A DNA stretch of 64,000 bases, taken from assembly GCA_944380635.1 (NCBI GenBank), contig CALWID010000002.1, positions 1 to 64,000 of the forward strand, written 5' to 3'. The DNA is from an uncultured Eubacterium sp. Lineage in GTDB: Bacteria > Bacillota > Clostridia > Oscillospirales > Acutalibacteraceae. The translations under genes and the position numbers were made by a program. Shown one piece after another: positions 62,562 through 64,000 of the stretch. The notes below the pieces were generated by a model. The model was not told where the DNA came from, did no database searches, and saw only the letters and a program-made list of their open reading frames with translations. Positions within the stretch are counted from its first letter, which is position 1, and every line of letters begins with the position of its first letter.

Positions 62562-64000
62562 TTAAACATTGGCGGCGGAAATGATTTCATCAATATTCTT
62601 TTCCGTTTCAGAAACACGGCTTTGAATATCCGACCCGTGCTCCGCCCCTCCCTGAAGATAAACCAAGGTGAACTGCTCTTCATCATAATCATCTTCATTG
62701 CAGAAATACGCAACGGCATAACCGTTTTTATTAAATTCGCGGCGGTAAACGCGCTCGCCGTTTATTGTGTAAGTGTTATAGCCGTAATTACTGTTTATCT
62801 GGGCGATAAAAATCGGCGTAAACGAGCCGTTTTCATCCATTTCGCTGATACGGCTGGTGCCTTTCCATATACGGGAAGTGCGCTCATCATATGTGTATGT
62901 ATTACGGCAGATGTCAGTTTTTGAGCCGTTTTTGCGCAGTATATAAAAACGGGTTTCATCATCTGAATCCTGCATTTGGGAAACGCCCTCATTATCAAAC
63001 ACTTTAGCGGCGGAAGAGCCATTCCACCTGAACACTTCAAACTTATATTCCGGCTGAGTTTCAAGCACATGATTGCCGTCATCATCAGTGGCGGAAATTT
63101 TTTTATTAAACCTGTAAACCGTTAAGAGTTCATTTACACCGTCGCCGTCAAAATCAATTAAATCGGCAACGCAAAGGCCATCCGCAAAGCAGGTGCGGGA
63201 TGATGAATCGTATTCCGGCTCGCCGTACTTTGAAACATAATCGTTTACTATATTTGAATACGCCTGAGCCATAAGCTGCTCGCCGGATTTGGCGGAAACG
63301 GGCAGGGCGCCCTCATCGGCGCCGCCGAAACTGTCTATTGCAGCGGAAACGGAATCCAGCAGAGCCTCCGCGCTTGCCGCCGTTATGTTTGAAAGGCGAA
63401 TAGTTTCATAATCCACAGTATTTATCTTGCCTTTTTCGGCGTAAATATCATTTACCGGGTCGTACTCACATTCACGGGTGCTTTTAAACTTACTGCCGTG
63501 CAGGTTTAAAAGCGTCATAGTTTTTTCATCATCGGCGGATAACTCGCCTATATAAAATTCATTGCCGCGGCGGTAAAGCGATATCCAACTGCCCACATTG
63601 GAATGATTTACGGCAACATTTGCGGCATGGGAATAAAGGCGGATGAAATCGCCGCCGTCATAGCCCCACACTTCAACCTGATAAGCGCTGCCGCTCCTGA
63701 AAGCAAGCAGAAGTTCGGATTTCCCGTTACCGTCAAAATCCACCTCGCGGGCAAAAGAAAGCCCGGACATTCTGTATATCTCGCCGGTATTATCCGCCTG
63801 CTCGGTTTTTGCCGATCCATACTCCCCTATTATATTGGCGCAGACTTTGGCGGCGTCATCCTCAAAGCGGTTTTCGCTGCGTGTTTCTCCGCTGAGCGCA
63901 ATATAAAAAATAAGCGGAGTAATAATAATTGCAGCCGCAAGCAAAACGGCAACGCCCGCCCTGAACCCGATTGAGATAGAGGAAACGCTGGCTTTTATTT
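62562..64000 (-). CDS. Membrane-anchored FG-GAP/EF-like repeat protein (5' end outside window)
   Basis: At least 478 residues; the frame stays open to position 64000 so the start is off the right edge. A membrane helix (AGVAVLLAAAIIITPLIFYI) is followed by an outer region with two calcium-type loops in equivalent repeats, VDFDGNGKSELLLAF and IDFDGDGVNELLTVY, each followed by a predicted beta-rich stretch, as in VCBS/FG-GAP proteins. Probably a surface protein; function unknown. A TTG at 63944 could be a start, but that would cut into the membrane helix. Confidence 0.72.
   Translation of the reverse strand, partial: IKASVSSISIGFRAGVAVLLAAAIIITPLIFYIALSGETRSENRFEDDAAKVCANIIGEYGSAKTEQADNTGEIYRMSGLSFAREVDFDGNGKSELLLAFRSGSAYQVEVWGYDGGDFIRLYSHAANVAVNHSNVGSWISLYRRGNEFYIGELSADDEKTMTLLNLHGSKFKSTRECEYDPVNDIYAEKGKINTVDYETIRLSNITAASAEALLDSVSAAIDSFGGADEGALPVSAKSGEQLMAQAYSNIVNDYVSKYGEPEYDSSSRTCFADGLCVADLIDFDGDGVNELLTVYRFNKKISATDDDGNHVLETQPEYKFEVFRWNGSSAAKVFDNEGVSQMQDSDDETRFYILRKNGSKTDICRNTYTYDERTSRIWKGTSRISEMDENGSFTPIFIAQINSNYGYNTYTINGERVYRREFNKNGYAVAYFCNEDDYDEEQFTLVYLQGGAEHGSDIQSRVSETEKNIDEIISAANV

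Overview
The window looks like a chromosomal segment of an anaerobic, spore-forming, low-to-mid-GC Firmicute of the class Clostridia, probably Oscillospiraceae/Ruminococcaceae-like. This rests on spoIIP, gpr and a SpoIIQ-like gene, on strong AGGAGG-type ribosome binding sites, on many TTGACA-17-TATAAT promoters, on a T-box leader, and on several sodium/proton-sugar symporters of the GPH family together with a GH2 beta-galactosidase. There is no prophage, CRISPR array, transposase or plasmid origin. The species is not identified.

Layout. 1-3,600: outward rRNA/tRNA-type promoter at the left edge, spoIIP, gpr, rpsT and a small membrane protein. 3,600-5,700: patatin, YbaK deacylase and a DUF1349 protein. 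5,700-9,500: SDR-flavodoxin pair, LysR and HxlR regulators, and a PNPOx protein. 9,500-11,940: an operon of a PNPOx-ferredoxin fusion, a zinc macrodomain and a class M sirtuin, i.e. a reversible protein ADP-ribosylation module. 11,940-15,500: FMN reductase, trmL-nagA-dusB. 15,480-18,400: two sugar/MFS transporters. 18,600-21,600: Fe-ADH-tarI-tarJ (CDP-ribitol). 21,650-25,400: a two-component system followed by membrane proteins, with a convergent paralogue and a 28-aa membrane mini-protein. 25,700-26,800: rpsF-ssb-rpsR. 27,000-30,800: coiled-coil anchor protein, MATE, PduL, UDG. 30,800-37,400: SpoIIQ-like, mfd, pth, radical SAM. 37,600-43,700: lacZ, cyclase-sugar transferase pair, DUF2804, deoxyinosine glycosylase. 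43,850: tRNA-Asn. 44,000-48,300: FAD oxidoreductase and an unexplained membrane protein/acyltransferase/HAD trio. 48,400-53,900: GPH transporter, phosphoesterase, and an ArsR-controlled Zn/Cd P-type ATPase. 54,100-55,050: a LexA-box-controlled sigma-like pair and a likely small RNA. 55,300-57,800: GPH transporter plus exported protein. 58,100-62,100: divergent phosphoribosyltransferase and T-box-leuA-leuB. The right edge holds a partial FG-GAP-like membrane-anchored protein.

The most interesting signals are non-coding. First, two copies of a roughly 290-300 bp element sit at 30,485-30,770 and 62,159-62,459. Each is inserted at the intrinsic terminator of the preceding gene and each is flanked by duplicated terminator hairpins. 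The two share a 127-nt core with one mismatch, which folds into an attenuator-like RNA, plus an identical 35-nt right end, while the AT-rich spacer between them is unrelated. Second, a dispersed leader of about 100-150 nt lies immediately before at least five start codons (spoIIP, dusB, a membrane gene, leuA, the sirtuin operon), with a partial sixth copy before the patatin. It carries the Shine-Dalgarno sequence, and in two copies a hairpin loop and the downstream tail are complementary with a compensatory base change. Neither element matches a family I can name.
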